Shown one piece after another: positions 45,366 through 56,092 of a DNA stretch of 64,000 bases (its first letter is position 1; every line of letters begins with the position of its first letter). Under the pieces are notes generated by a model. It worked only from the letters and a program-made list of their open reading frames with translations, did no database searches and had not been told where the DNA came from. The translations under genes and the position numbers were made by a program. Source of the stretch: Scalesia atractyloides. Its lineage: Eukaryota; Streptophyta; Magnoliopsida; Asterales; Asteraceae. The stretch spans positions 87,885,563 through 87,949,562 of the forward strand of contig CAMTDV010000023.1 of assembly GCA_947069175.1 (NCBI GenBank), in the 5' to 3' direction.

Positions 45366-45815
45366 ATGGTTGTTAAAAGCCATCGCTTCTTGTGCCTAGG
45401 CCCATTTTTCAAGTAAGGCGAGGCAATTGCTCTTTAATTTTCCAAGTGATGATTCATGCATAGGTTCCGACGTGATTCCTAGATTCCTTAGAGTTTCCAA
45501 CAAAATTCTCTAATTCCGGCAAGATTTTAGGCAAATTTTTACTTTTATCTAAGAAAACCCACTTTTCTACACCAATATACTAATATTTTAGAGCTTTTGA
45601 TACTAAATAAATGATATTAAATGTTATATAATCGGTTTTGACTTTTGTTTATTTTATTTGTAGAATATTATTATTTTTCTAATACATAATATATTTTAAT
45701 TTTTTTTCATTTTGCTCCTTTATTTTCTTAGGCACTCGCTTTTTTTGCGACTTGAGCCTAGGCCCCAGACGAGGCCTATGCGTCTTGAGTGCGCCTAGCG
45801 CCTTTCATAACTACG
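45366..45815. mobile_element. MITE with 9-bp TSD (Mutator-type)
   Basis: CTGCTAACC is present at 45357-45365 and 45816-45824. The ends are imperfectly inverted (GTTGTTAAAAGC against GTTATGAAAGGC). The ends contain GCCTAGGC-type motifs. No coding capacity. The 9-bp duplication suggests a MULE-derived element. Confidence 0.75.
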
Positions 45816-45824
45816 CTGCTAACC

Positions 45825-46538
45825 AGTGGACCTACATCAAACGCAACATGTGTGCAGCACATACGCAGATGGAGTTGTTACCTCTTAGCAATACAAGGAG
45901 TTGTATCTAGGGGTGAACATGGCAATGATGTGTTCTTCAAGTTGAATGTTGATCATTAATTAATGATTGGTAAATGTATATTCTTGAACTTGATTATTGT
46001 AGACGGATTCACATCAATATTATGATGCTTTAAAAAAGAAAGAAAGACTTCGTTTCATGTTTGGAGCCACTTCAAGCGATACTATGAGGAGGGAAAAAGA
46101 AAAGGTAGATGAAACTGTTGGCGTGGGATAAAACTTTGTGACCATTAGGTGATGGGTTTGATTCCTACATGTGGGTTTTTCCTAGATTTTATGGGTTTCT
46201 TACTGAATTGGTATATATGCATCATTGCCTAGTGAAGATGGATATGATCGGGTTATTCTGCTGGTGGTTCGTCAATGATCAAAATTTGCCGTTCAAAAAA
46301 AAAAGATGCAACTGTTGTGCTTCGGAGTCGGCTTTCAGTATAGGTGGACTTGTATTTGAATCGTATAGTCACCTCCTGTTTTTGAGACATTAATCTCTAC
46401 GCATGATTGGGTTTAGAAGTCAAGAAAAAATAAAATTAAAATCGAGGATTTAGAAAAATTTGACTTTGAAAAGATTAATATAAATTTTCTTATTCTTATA
46501 TAATTGATAGAATTTTTTTGTCTAATCATTAGTTATTT
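45825..46538. other. Spacer without recognised features
   Basis: Non-coding DNA. A 74-aa frame at 46169-46393 has no recognisable similarity and I consider it chance. Confidence 0.4.
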
Positions 46539-48826
46539 TTAGGCACAAATCGGGTTTTTTGAAAAACCGGTTCCGGGTAGGATCGGGTTTTTTTTTGAAA
46601 AACCAGGTTAGGTCCAGGTCCGAGTTTTATACCAAAAATGTATACCCTAAAACCCGGGTATTATGATACCCTATTTCCGAGCTCGGATAGGGTTCGGGTA
46701 TGCATCGGGTTTGGAAATAACCCGTACCGGGTATTTAACATAATCATGGTAAATTTGTTAAACTTAGATTCAAAACTGTAATATAAACATGCTACGTGCA
46801 GACCCCATGTAACTAGTTTAATACACGTTCGGTGAACGGCTTACGTTGATATATTACATAGTAAGAACATGAATGAACCTATGAACACAACAATAAAATA
46901 GAGTTAGATTACACAAAGTTGCATAAACAGCGTCACATACGGTGGGTTTCCCCTGGAATGGTGGGTAGGCGACCTTTCACCAATAGACTTACCCGAGTGA
47001 CCGGACTTGTATAGTATTCGTTGGCCGTTAAAAAAAACCACCGTGTAACAATGATCCTTTAGAATATATATTGGTAATTCCTAAATTGATAAGAAGTAGG
47101 AGAACACAATATGGTTTATATATTGCATAATCAAGTTCTGCATTACACAATGAAAAATTTAGTGCAACATTTGACAAAAAGAAAAATCATAACAATAAAT
47201 GAATAAAAAATTTGCTTCTTTGCAAAGTGAAACCTGAAGTAAAGGCAGCCTTAAAGTAGCACCCTGGGGCCAGTGTAATCTACCCTTTCTCACTTCTCAA
47301 CATGTTTTGGGGGGTGAGCATGGATCCTGAACCTTCAAGCACCGGCCTAGCCCGACCTGGGAACCGGGACCCAAATTTTGATAACTGTAAGAACCAAAAC
47401 CAAATAGTGATAGGCACCTTCGTTCAGGTCCTAAGCGGGTCAAAAGTTTCCTGGACCCATTCGGTTCTGGTAGAACCACTTGCCTCTTGAACCATCACAC
47501 AAAAAAACCGTCAGGATGATGTAAGCCGCACCTGCAAGCATATTTGGAATGGCGCCGCAGGTGTTGTGCCCAACCTTGAAGCCATGATGCCAGCCAATGT
47601 CACAATGTCACGCATACACTATTACGCAACCTAAAATTCAGATATTGTCATTCAAGGACATATGTAAACATTTTACTCACAGTTACACATCAAAAGTCTT
47701 AAGTTGGTATCATTGACAACATCTGTCACACATCATTTCAAAAGGTTTACAATATATTTTACATACATATTCATCAACATAAACACTTACTTTTCTCCAA
47801 ACACATAATAAGGAGACACCAGAGAGTGTAAATTAGATTAACAACGCATCTGCTACTCGATGTGTTTGTAAAGACGTCGTTCTCACCTTTGCAATTCATC
47901 CAGTTATGCTATGCATATCATTCTGATATTTTGCTGATTCACCTGTACTTTAATTTCAAATATGAAATGTCAAAAGTAAATATTGAATGGTATTATAACT
48001 CCCTAAATGTTTCTTGATACATTACTGATCACACCAACCACTAATTCCATGATCACTTCATGTATGCCGAACAGACCTTATTTGTACAAACTAATGTGCG
48101 CAAATTATAAACCGTAAAAGAAAGTTAAAGCTATCGACTATACATACACACATATGGTACTACCTGCAATTTAACATGTCCCGTAAGTTAGACCTTTTGT
48201 ACATAACGAAACCGGCTGGGTTGAACGAAGATTCTATGCATTAAGATGCATTTAGGCAACTATCCAGTTCAACCCATTTGATGCATTTCCCTTTTTAGAT
48301 TCTTTCTAAACCCGTTTGACCCGTTAGAGATATAATACATAGTTGCAATCACCAGAATCCACCTATAAAACTTGTAGTTTAAGGAATTATAAAAAATTGT
48401 CAAATCAACAAAGAAAAGAAATGATTTGGGTTTAGAGAAAAGGAAAGTATAATTTAATTGGATGAGGACCGAGGAGACTTCATTGGGAGAGAAGAGTTTA
48501 AAGCAAGAATTTTTTATAATAAAAAAGAGGCATTTTATTTTTGGGTAGTGGTCAGTATGTGTAGGTCCTTTTGTCGTTGTTATTTGTAATTATAAAACTA
48601 GGCCTTTATAAAACCCAATTTCGGGTATTTATAAAAACCGGTTCCAGCTATTTATAAAACCGGGTATAAACCATATATAAAAAAAAACTCAGTTCCAGAT
48701 TCGGGTTTTAGATCAACTAAGCATACCCGGTCCCTACCCTACGGGTAGAGTTGGGTTCGAATATAGAAAACCCGGGTTTTATAATACCCGATTCTGAGTT
48801 TTTTTTCGTTTTTTGTGCACCATTAT
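46539..48826. mobile_element. hAT-like non-autonomous element (tentative)
   Basis: Both ends have inverted-looking CGGGT/ACCCG-rich blocks (46550-46740 and 48600-48810) and the termini AGGCACAAA and TTTGTGCACC. Such GCACAAA termini with ACCCG-rich subterminal repeats occur in plant hAT elements. The flanks are similar (TTATTTT and TTATTTC) but no clean 8-bp duplication can be called. No transposase was found inside. A GC-rich stretch at 47290-47500 is non-coding as far as I can see. Confidence 0.45.
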
Positions 48827-49336
48827 TTCTGAGAATATCGGGTCGATAAGGACTGGAATTGGACGAATGAATGAAGATTGAATGCAAATTATTGATTTAT
48901 GCATTATTTTTTAGCCCACATTATGGCCCAATAGATTATTTAATTCAACCCACACTACTACCAAACATTACAGGTCAACGCATTATTGGCCCAACAAAAC
49001 TTGAAGGCCCAACATTTAACTTGGTATCATTCTAGATTTGTTTTTCATAGAAAAATGTACACTTTGGAATTCTAAAGTGAGATCTCATATATGATATGAT
49101 TCAGCTAATTTTTTAATCTTAAAAATCAGTAAATTTGACCTTAAAGTCATTCAAGATATGCTTAATTTAGTAGAACCCATGACCTTCTTAATCTCAGTGA
49201 AGTTCTTAAAACTTTATTTGTCTTAATCGTTAGAAAGAAATTGTCAAATACAAACGTTGTCGTGTAATAAAATATGACGATTCCGAGGTAATGAGGGTTT
49301 TGGTTTTTCTAGTGCTTATGTTCAAGTTAAAACCAG
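48827..49336. other. Spacer without recognised features
   Basis: Non-coding AT-rich DNA. Confidence 0.4.
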
Positions 49337-49339
49337 TAA

Positions 49340-50203
49340 GGGTGGAAGGGGCACCATGAGGTGACCTCTTCGGTAAGTTAATTTACCGAGCGGCAAGTGT
49401 GTCGCCATCACCTTCACGCGTGCGGTGACTTCCCATTTCGTCGATTACTCACCGAACAACTTTGTTGTTGAATTTTTTGACCGTTACACTAATTCGACCG
49501 TTGAGGTTGATTACTTTTTTTATTTATAAAACTCAAACATTTCACTCATCTCACACACCATTTTTCACTAAAATTACTACATCCCACAATATGGATAAAC
49601 AAAACAAATTTGATCCCAAGAAAAAAAGATAAGAAAGCCGCAACAACACCATCCGATAGCGTGGAAACGGCTTTGACCGAGAAGCTCTCACAATACACCC
49701 TTATGAAAGAAGCAAAACAAGCACGGGCGTTGGAGTTGTCGAATATAAAAAAGAAACGTGAGGAAGACACCATAGCGTTAGTGGCAGAACAACGCGAGGC
49801 GGCGAAACAACTTATGTACGCTCGGGATTTGGAGACGTTTACGAAGCCATACGACCATGTTTGACCCGAGATGTCGCCGTTTATTCTAACGCGGAAACAA
49901 GAAATCGCAAAAAAATATAATTGGCCTTGTTCTTTCTAAATTTTAGGTTGTATGGTTTTAACTTGTTTAATATATGTTTATTTACTTTTAAGTGTTTAAT
50001 ATATGTTTAATTATTTTTAATGCATATATAAAAAAATATGTTTCTAGAAATAAAAAATATAAAAAATAATCAAACACCTCATGTGTTTGAGCACCCCTAG
50101 TGATTGAGTGCAAAATAAGGAGTGGAGTGGTGAGTTGACATGGCATGATATTATTGGGTAAAAAAAGGTTTACCATTCCCCATTTGGAGTGCCCCTTCCA
50201 CCC
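49340..50203 (+). mobile_element. PIF/Harbinger derivative, 864 bp
   Basis: TAA at 49337-49339 and 50204-50206 is the target duplication typical of this superfamily. The 15-bp terminal inverted repeats GGGTGGAAGGGGCAC are perfect. The element lacks a transposase gene but keeps a fragment of an accessory ORF. It needs an outside transposase. Confidence 0.92.
49592..49915 (+). pseudogene. Harbinger ORF1-like / NAM-associated protein fragment
   Basis: After a putative start MDKQNKFDPKK and a frameshift in the A-run near 49620, an 84-aa frame (49610-49864) contains a Glu/Lys-rich helix (EAKQARALELSNIKKKREED). After the stop the same frame goes on with PFILTRKQEIAKKYNWPC. This resembles the C-terminal segment of the SANT-domain/NAM-associated proteins linked to PIF/Harbinger elements. 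The Myb-like N-terminus is missing. Confidence 0.6.
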
Positions 50204-50206
50204 TAA

Positions 50207-50344
50207 GGCCGCTCAGAGTGGATAGAGGAAATTCGAGGATGACGTGAAGGTGGTGATGAGGTGTAAGGAGCAATCACTAAAATCCAGGGAGTAGCCACCA
50301 ATTTAGGAGAGGTACCGAGAAGGAAATGGGGTGAATACGGAAAG
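50207..50344. other. Spacer
   Basis: Short non-coding stretch between the Harbinger derivative and a LINE fragment. Confidence 0.4.
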
Positions 50345-51110
50345 CTCTTTTTTTTAAAACAATCAACGACAAAATTTTATTGCCAACAAACGGGGCCATC
50401 GCCTCGCTGGAAGTCCCTAACAAACAACAAAACAAAACAAAAAAAAAGAGATACATTAAGTTATCACACCATGTAATCTAATTAATCTCTGCAAGTTTAG
50501 ATCTATTATTTATCCATAAAAACGACTCCTCGTTGGAACCGACTCCCATTTGTCTTAAAAAATCTTCCCATTTCTACACTTCCAAATTTTCCAAACCGTA
50601 GAAAATAACACGGCTTCAGTGAGATGTTTCCAATCATTAGAGCCATTTAAGGTTCTGATCTTGTCTATGGCATCTACCCCTAGAGAAGACGGATCTGGCT
50701 AGGCTGTTTCAACCAAGCCCAAACGTTCCACTAAATTGCCTTAGCCCAAAGACAAGAAAATAAGATATGATACGATACGGATCTTCCTCTTCCAAACCAC
50801 AATTACTACATAAAGGATCTTCAATCTGAACTCCCCTATGAATCAACCTCGTTTTTTACCCATAAAAGCTTTCCAACAAAACAAGTTAACCTTTGGGGGT
50901 CCATTTATTCCACCTGAAGGCCCGTATCTTCATTTCGATTCTTCATTATTTGCCTCCTAAGAGAATTCTCCATCTTTGTTTCCTTCCCAAAGCCACTTGT
51001 TTTCTTTAAAAATAATAAAGTTTTTTTAGATCAAACCCCATTGAAACGAACTCCATATTTATAGATACTATGCCTTTCTATATGCCTTTGACTTGACTAT
51101 TAATTGGAAC
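50345..51110 (-). pseudogene. L1-type LINE 3' fragment
   Basis: On the minus strand scattered frames give VDPQRLTCFVGKLLWVKNEV, then CGLEEEDPYRIISY. This matches the zinc-binding domain after reverse transcriptase in plant L1 LINEs. A 3' untranslated end with CAATAAAATTTTG follows toward 50345. It is strongly degraded, and no target duplication was identified. Confidence 0.6.
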
Positions 51111-51794
51111 CAACATTACACCTGACTTTTGCAGCCATATTCTTCAATAATCCCAACCCCATGAATACAGCTCTTTTTCATATTCACTTTTAGCCCCGTA
51201 ACCATGTAAATCACTGTAAGTGGGGAAAATTAGTAGGGAAAGCTAGCGGGCTTGGAGAATACCGTTACCCTGGTTTTGTCACTCATCGGGGAAACTGAAA
51301 ATTTGTTGGGGAGTCTGGATGACTCCGAATACCCTAATGATGATAAGTCATTACTAGGACTGTAAATATCATATCTAACTTGATTATAAAAAGATCTTTG
51401 TTTTAGTATTCGATTTAGATGCTAAAAAAGGTTCAACCAACCTTGTTTATCAGTGATTTGAGAAAGTTTATGTAATTTTATATTATGTTTACCAATAATA
51501 TTAAACTTGAGGCAAGGCCGCTTTCCAGGACCCAAAACTATAGATCACAAACTCCATCGTCAACAATTCAAAGGTTAAAGTTACCCGTATATAATTTTAC
51601 TTTTTAAATTTTAGAACCCTCGAAAGTAGTAGAAACCTAAAACCTTTACTTTATTTCACCCTCTCACGACATTCCTAACTAACATGGTATAATAATGCTA
51701 AATATTTTGATTTGATACATCCACAATTACATGACTTGGATCGTGTCCATATATATATATATATATTATATTATATATATATTAATAATAATAT
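51111..51794. other. Spacer ending in (TA)n
   Basis: Non-coding DNA. A TA-rich microsatellite at about 51748-51794 borders MULE-2, and a matching one borders its other end (62022-62041). Confidence 0.5.
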
Positions 51795-51867
51795 GGTATA
51801 GGTTCATGCGAGAAAATTTAAAAGTGTAAGAAGGGTAAGAAGGAATATGATTGTGCCATGTGTCCTC

Positions 51868-52790
51868 TTTTTTTAGAGATTTTGGGTATAATGGTAATTT
51901 CATGAATATAAATCTATTCTTGGTAATTATTCTATATAACCACAAATCAGTTATAATTGGAGATAATCAATTCGATTTTGCGGAACATGTTGATAAAATC
52001 GCAGGATCATATTTGTTTCAAAAGGCAGCAATATTCGATTTCAATTTATATGTGATTGTCGATCCATCATCGATAACACATACCCGGTTAGATCGATTTG
52101 TTACGATTTCTATTGAAAAACGCTCATTCATATGGAGAATCTTGGATCAGGTATGTTTTCGTATGGGAATCGTCTGTATTAGATTGCGGGTTGTTACATA
52201 ATTTTTTGTTTTATTGTCATCTGAATGTGCAGGGTGTTATTTGTTCATGTATCGTATTTTGTTTTGTTATTCAGTTTATTCATTTATATGCATAAACAAT
52301 CTTGTTGAAACCGTGTGTGTATGTGCTTACAGGAGGTGGTGTTATTTCTTTATAGGAATTCATGTTTTATTTTTTTATATCATTGGTGTTATTTATGTTA
52401 TAACCAATTTTTAGTGTATGGTGTTTTTTTAACGGGTAAATGTGCTGATACAATTGGGTTCATTTATAGTGTTTTTTAATACAGTTCTGTTATGTTCATG
52501 GTGTTTTTGAAATACAGTTGTGTTCCGTCATGGTGTTTTTATCTGGTATACGTGGTTTTTTACAATACATTATTGTTCCTGCGTGGTGTTTTTAAAATAC
52601 AGTTCTGTTTGTTCATGGTGTTTTTAAATACAGTTGGTTTCCTTCATGGTGTTTTTATCTAGTATATGTGGTGTTTTTACAATACAGGACTGGTACTGCA
52701 TGGTGCTTTTAAAATTCAGGTTTGTTGTATTTTCTGGTAGCTATGGTGTTATTTATGTTAGATGTGGTGTTATTTTGGAGGGTCTAATAA
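51868..52790 (+). other. MULE-2 5' region with repeated GTGTTTTT motif
   Basis: An upstream frame at 51851-52150 ends at a GTATGT donor-like site and may be a 5' exon; its product is not recognised. From about 52370 to 52780 the sequence is an irregular array of ATGGTGTTTTTA and AATACAGTT motifs, ending with a TTACCAG acceptor-like site before the transposase exon. Confidence 0.55.
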
Positions 52791-55472
52791 TTACCAGCCT
52801 GTTGGGCGTCCACGTTTGGTCTCCTAATTCTGGTAAGAGGACTTTTTTACCTGAGGTGGAAGATTTGCTTAGGCTGAGAGAGAAGATGACGTTCGACACA
52901 CTGAATAATGCATTCCTCTTTTATCAAAAGTACGCGATGGCTGCAGGATTTACCGCCAGAAAGTCTTCCCAATATAAGCAGCAGGATGTTGTTAAATCCA
53001 AATACTTTGTTTGCTCAAAGGAAGGGACCAAACCTTTTAAGGTGATCGATTCTTCTAAAGTGGTCGACACATCAAATATAGGCTCAAAAAGGAAATCTAC
53101 TCGTCGGGTCCCTTCTATTAGGATGGCTGCGAGGCACGTATGTGCCTAAAGCTTAATGGGATGAATTTATATGATGTATACTATTTCAAGGAGGAACATA
53201 ACCACTCTTTTGTTGCTGATGAGGACGGGTATTTACTCCCCGTTAACCGAGGATTGAATTATACCCAAGAGCAAGCGGTTAATGCTTTGAGTGCGATAAA
53301 TATTGGACCTGTGAAAGCATTTAATATAATGAGGACATTGTATGGTGGTTTTGACAAGGTTGGGGCAACCAAATCCGATTTAAAGAATTTTAAGCGAGAT
53401 ATAAACAGGTACATATATGAGTTTGATGCTGACATGATGATTAAACGGTTGTTGTGAAAGAAAGAGTACATGCCAAACTTTTCAATGGAGTATACAACTT
53501 CTGAAGATGGCATACTAAGGGCTTTGTTCTGGGCAGACGAGGAGGCCAAGTGGAATTTTTCAGTTTTCGGTGACGTTGTGTCATTTGATGCAACATATCG
53601 GCGTAACAAGTTTGTTTACTAATCAATATTATTGATTGTTTTTTTTTATAAAATTTGTTTTTAGATTTATGTAAAAGTTTTTTATATGGTGTTTTTTTGT
53701 GTTAGGTACAAGATGATGTTCGTACCAATTACCGGTATCGACAACCATAATCGTAACATTACACTTGGAGCCGCTATAATAGGGAACGAAACCGCTGAAA
53801 CGTATAGTTGGTTGCTTAGGGTTTTTCGTGAATCTTTTGGTCGTGCTCCTCCACTGGTTGTGACCGACCAAGACCCAACCATGAAGAAGGCTATTGAAGA
53901 TACATGGCCTGAGAGTAGGCATAGATTATGCATGTGGCATATAATGGACAAGCTTACTGTTAAGGTGTTTTTGCTTATTCAATATATTATTTTTGCTTCA
54001 TTTTTGTTGAGTTGTATTTATTTTGTTTTCAAATTTTTTTCAATTGTGTTTTAGGTAGACCCTACGATTTGCAATAGTACAGATTCTAAGAGGAGGTTGT
54101 GTTCCATTTTGTGGACCGATTCTAACTGCCCGAGAAGTTTGAAAGCGAATGGGGCACCATAATGAATGATTTTAATCTTTCCGAGCATGAATGGATTTAC
54201 AGTCTATTTATCAGATAATGGGTAGTTGGATACCGGCGTATTATCGTGATCAGTACATGTCTGGGCTCATGCATACATCATCTCGTTCAGAGAGTGAGAA
54301 ACATTTTTTTGGACAGTTTTGCAACCCGGAGTGCACCCTTGTCGAATTTTTGGGCCATTTTGACTCTTCAATTGAAGCTCAAAGACATGAGCATAGGAAG
54401 AACGACCACGACACTAGAAACACGGTTCCTGATATATGGGCTGTAGACTTTGCGTTGGAGGAGGAAGTTGCGAGGTTATACACATGCACTATTTTTTTTA
54501 TGTCCAATTGGAGATACAAAACGGTATTCATAGATGTGCTATTGGAAAGTGGGAAAATATCGATGACTTCGTTAAATTCTTTGTGAAGGATTGGGCACAA
54601 CCATGCACCACTTTCTTCGAGGTATACAATAGACTTTTTATTTCTTTGCTCTGTTTACATTTTTCTTTAAATATATTTTTTGATCCGGTACATGAATTAG
54701 TTTGGTGTCATTTGTTTAATCGATTTTTATTTTTTTGTAACAATTTATATTTTTTTGTTGCGACCTATAGGTAATGGTGCGGGAGGCCGACATGAATATA
54801 TACTGTACATGCAAAAGATTCGAACAGTTTGGGTTGTTGTGCTCACACATATTCTGCGTGCTTAGGATGTTTGACGTGACGGAATTCCCTCAACAATATA
54901 AACTTAGACGTTGGATTAGGGAGGCTGTTACCAATAGTTCTCATGGTGTTATTTAAGGTATGAATGAGGACGAATACGAAGTAAATCGGGTTGTACGTGA
55001 GATAACACAATGTATAGAGTCGGTTATTAACAAACTTGTTAACAATTTCGATGCATTGTGCTCATTTAGGGATCATGTGGTTAAGTTTTTCGAGTTAGCT
55101 GACGAGGCAGTCGGGGGTGCACCTCGTAAGAGTCATAGGGAAAGATTTGCTGAAATAACCGGCAATACCCAACCATCTACAGTTACTGTTCGTGTCCCCG
55201 TTGGAACTAGATTTAAAGGTATGGGTAAGCCGAAACGAATGAAGTCTAAACGTGAAATTGCAAGAAGCCAAACTGGTAATAAGAGACGTCGTTGTCAAAA
55301 TTGCTTTAAGTACGGTCACAACAGACGTACATGTAAACACCATACAAGGAAACAAGAAGACGTTAGTTCCAAGGAATACTGGGGTGAAGAAGTGGTCGAA
55401 TCTGACAAGGATGAAGCGGACGACGATGAAGTAGACGAGGATGAAGCAGACGAGGACGAAGTTGACGATTAG
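52791..55472 (+). pseudogene. MULE-2 FAR1-type transposase, broken
   Basis: The order of domains is complete. A FAR1 DNA-binding domain lies at 52860-53215 (FYQKYAMAAGFTARKSSQ, EEHNHSF). The MULE transposase core has VVSFDATYRRNK (about 53575), an intron at about 53611-53704, GIDNHNRNITLGAAI, VVTDQDPTMKKAI (53860) and CMWHIMDKL. The third acidic residue is in KFESEW near 54140. SWIM finger CTCKRFEQFGLLCSHIFCVLR is at 54806-54870 and a CQNCFKYGHNRRTC knuckle near 55295. An acidic tail ends the protein. Frameshifts near 53125, 54220 and 54490 (in a T-run) and stops near 53455 and 54955 break it. Some may be base-calling errors. Confidence 0.88.
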
Positions 55473-56092
55473 GGATTGTCAGATAAGTCATTTTTATTTT
55501 TGTGTTTGTTCACAGTGGTTTTTGGTTGAATGACTATACTTCAATTTTTAAGTTGAAATGTTATAAACCTGTTTTTTGGTTATGCGGTGATGATTTTTTT
55601 TTATTACGACCGAATATATAAAAGGGTACATATTAGCTTTTTGGTATAACAATTTTTTTTGTTAATGTATATAAATGATTTTGTGTTTTTTTATATATCG
55701 TATGGTGTTTTTGTCGTTTTGGTAATTGTGGTGTTCCTTTTTTTTAAGTGAAGTTTTAGCCAACTGAATAGGGTTATGACATGAGTTATAACAATTTATA
55801 TGGTTTTTATTATTTTTGCCGTATGTCTAACGGTGTTTATTTTCAAGCATATATTTTCGTGACATTCGCTAATTCCGTTTGACATGAACAAGATGAAACT
55901 AGTTTACTGTAGCAAAATATTAGACAAAGTAATTAAAAAGAAAAATAATAACAAAACACAAAAGAAATGATCAAATTTCACACCATTTGTTCTAGCCCGA
56001 AAAAACCCCATTAAATGTTCATACTTCACACAATTGTTTAGAGTAACCAAATTGAAAATGGACCAATTGGATTAACTTGTTTGAAATCTACA
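55473..56092. other. MULE-2 spacer between convergent genes
   Basis: AT-rich, with several GGTGTT(A/T)TT motifs. No coding signal. Confidence 0.6.

Noticed and set aside
46169..46393. 74-aa cysteine-containing peptide gene
   Set aside because: No homology is recognised, there is no supporting context, and it is in repeat-rich spacer.
47302..47490. GC-rich overlapping frames on both strands
   Set aside because: Short, mutually overlapping frames in a non-coding transposon-like region.
49610..49864. Host gene encoding an 84-aa coiled-coil protein
   Set aside because: It lies wholly inside the TAA-flanked Harbinger derivative and its N-terminus is frameshifted, so it is a transposon ORF fragment.
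52850..55472. Domesticated FAR1/FHY3-type transcription factor gene
   Set aside because: It lies within TIRs, next to a ULP gene, with several frameshifts and stops, so a transposase remnant is the simpler reading.
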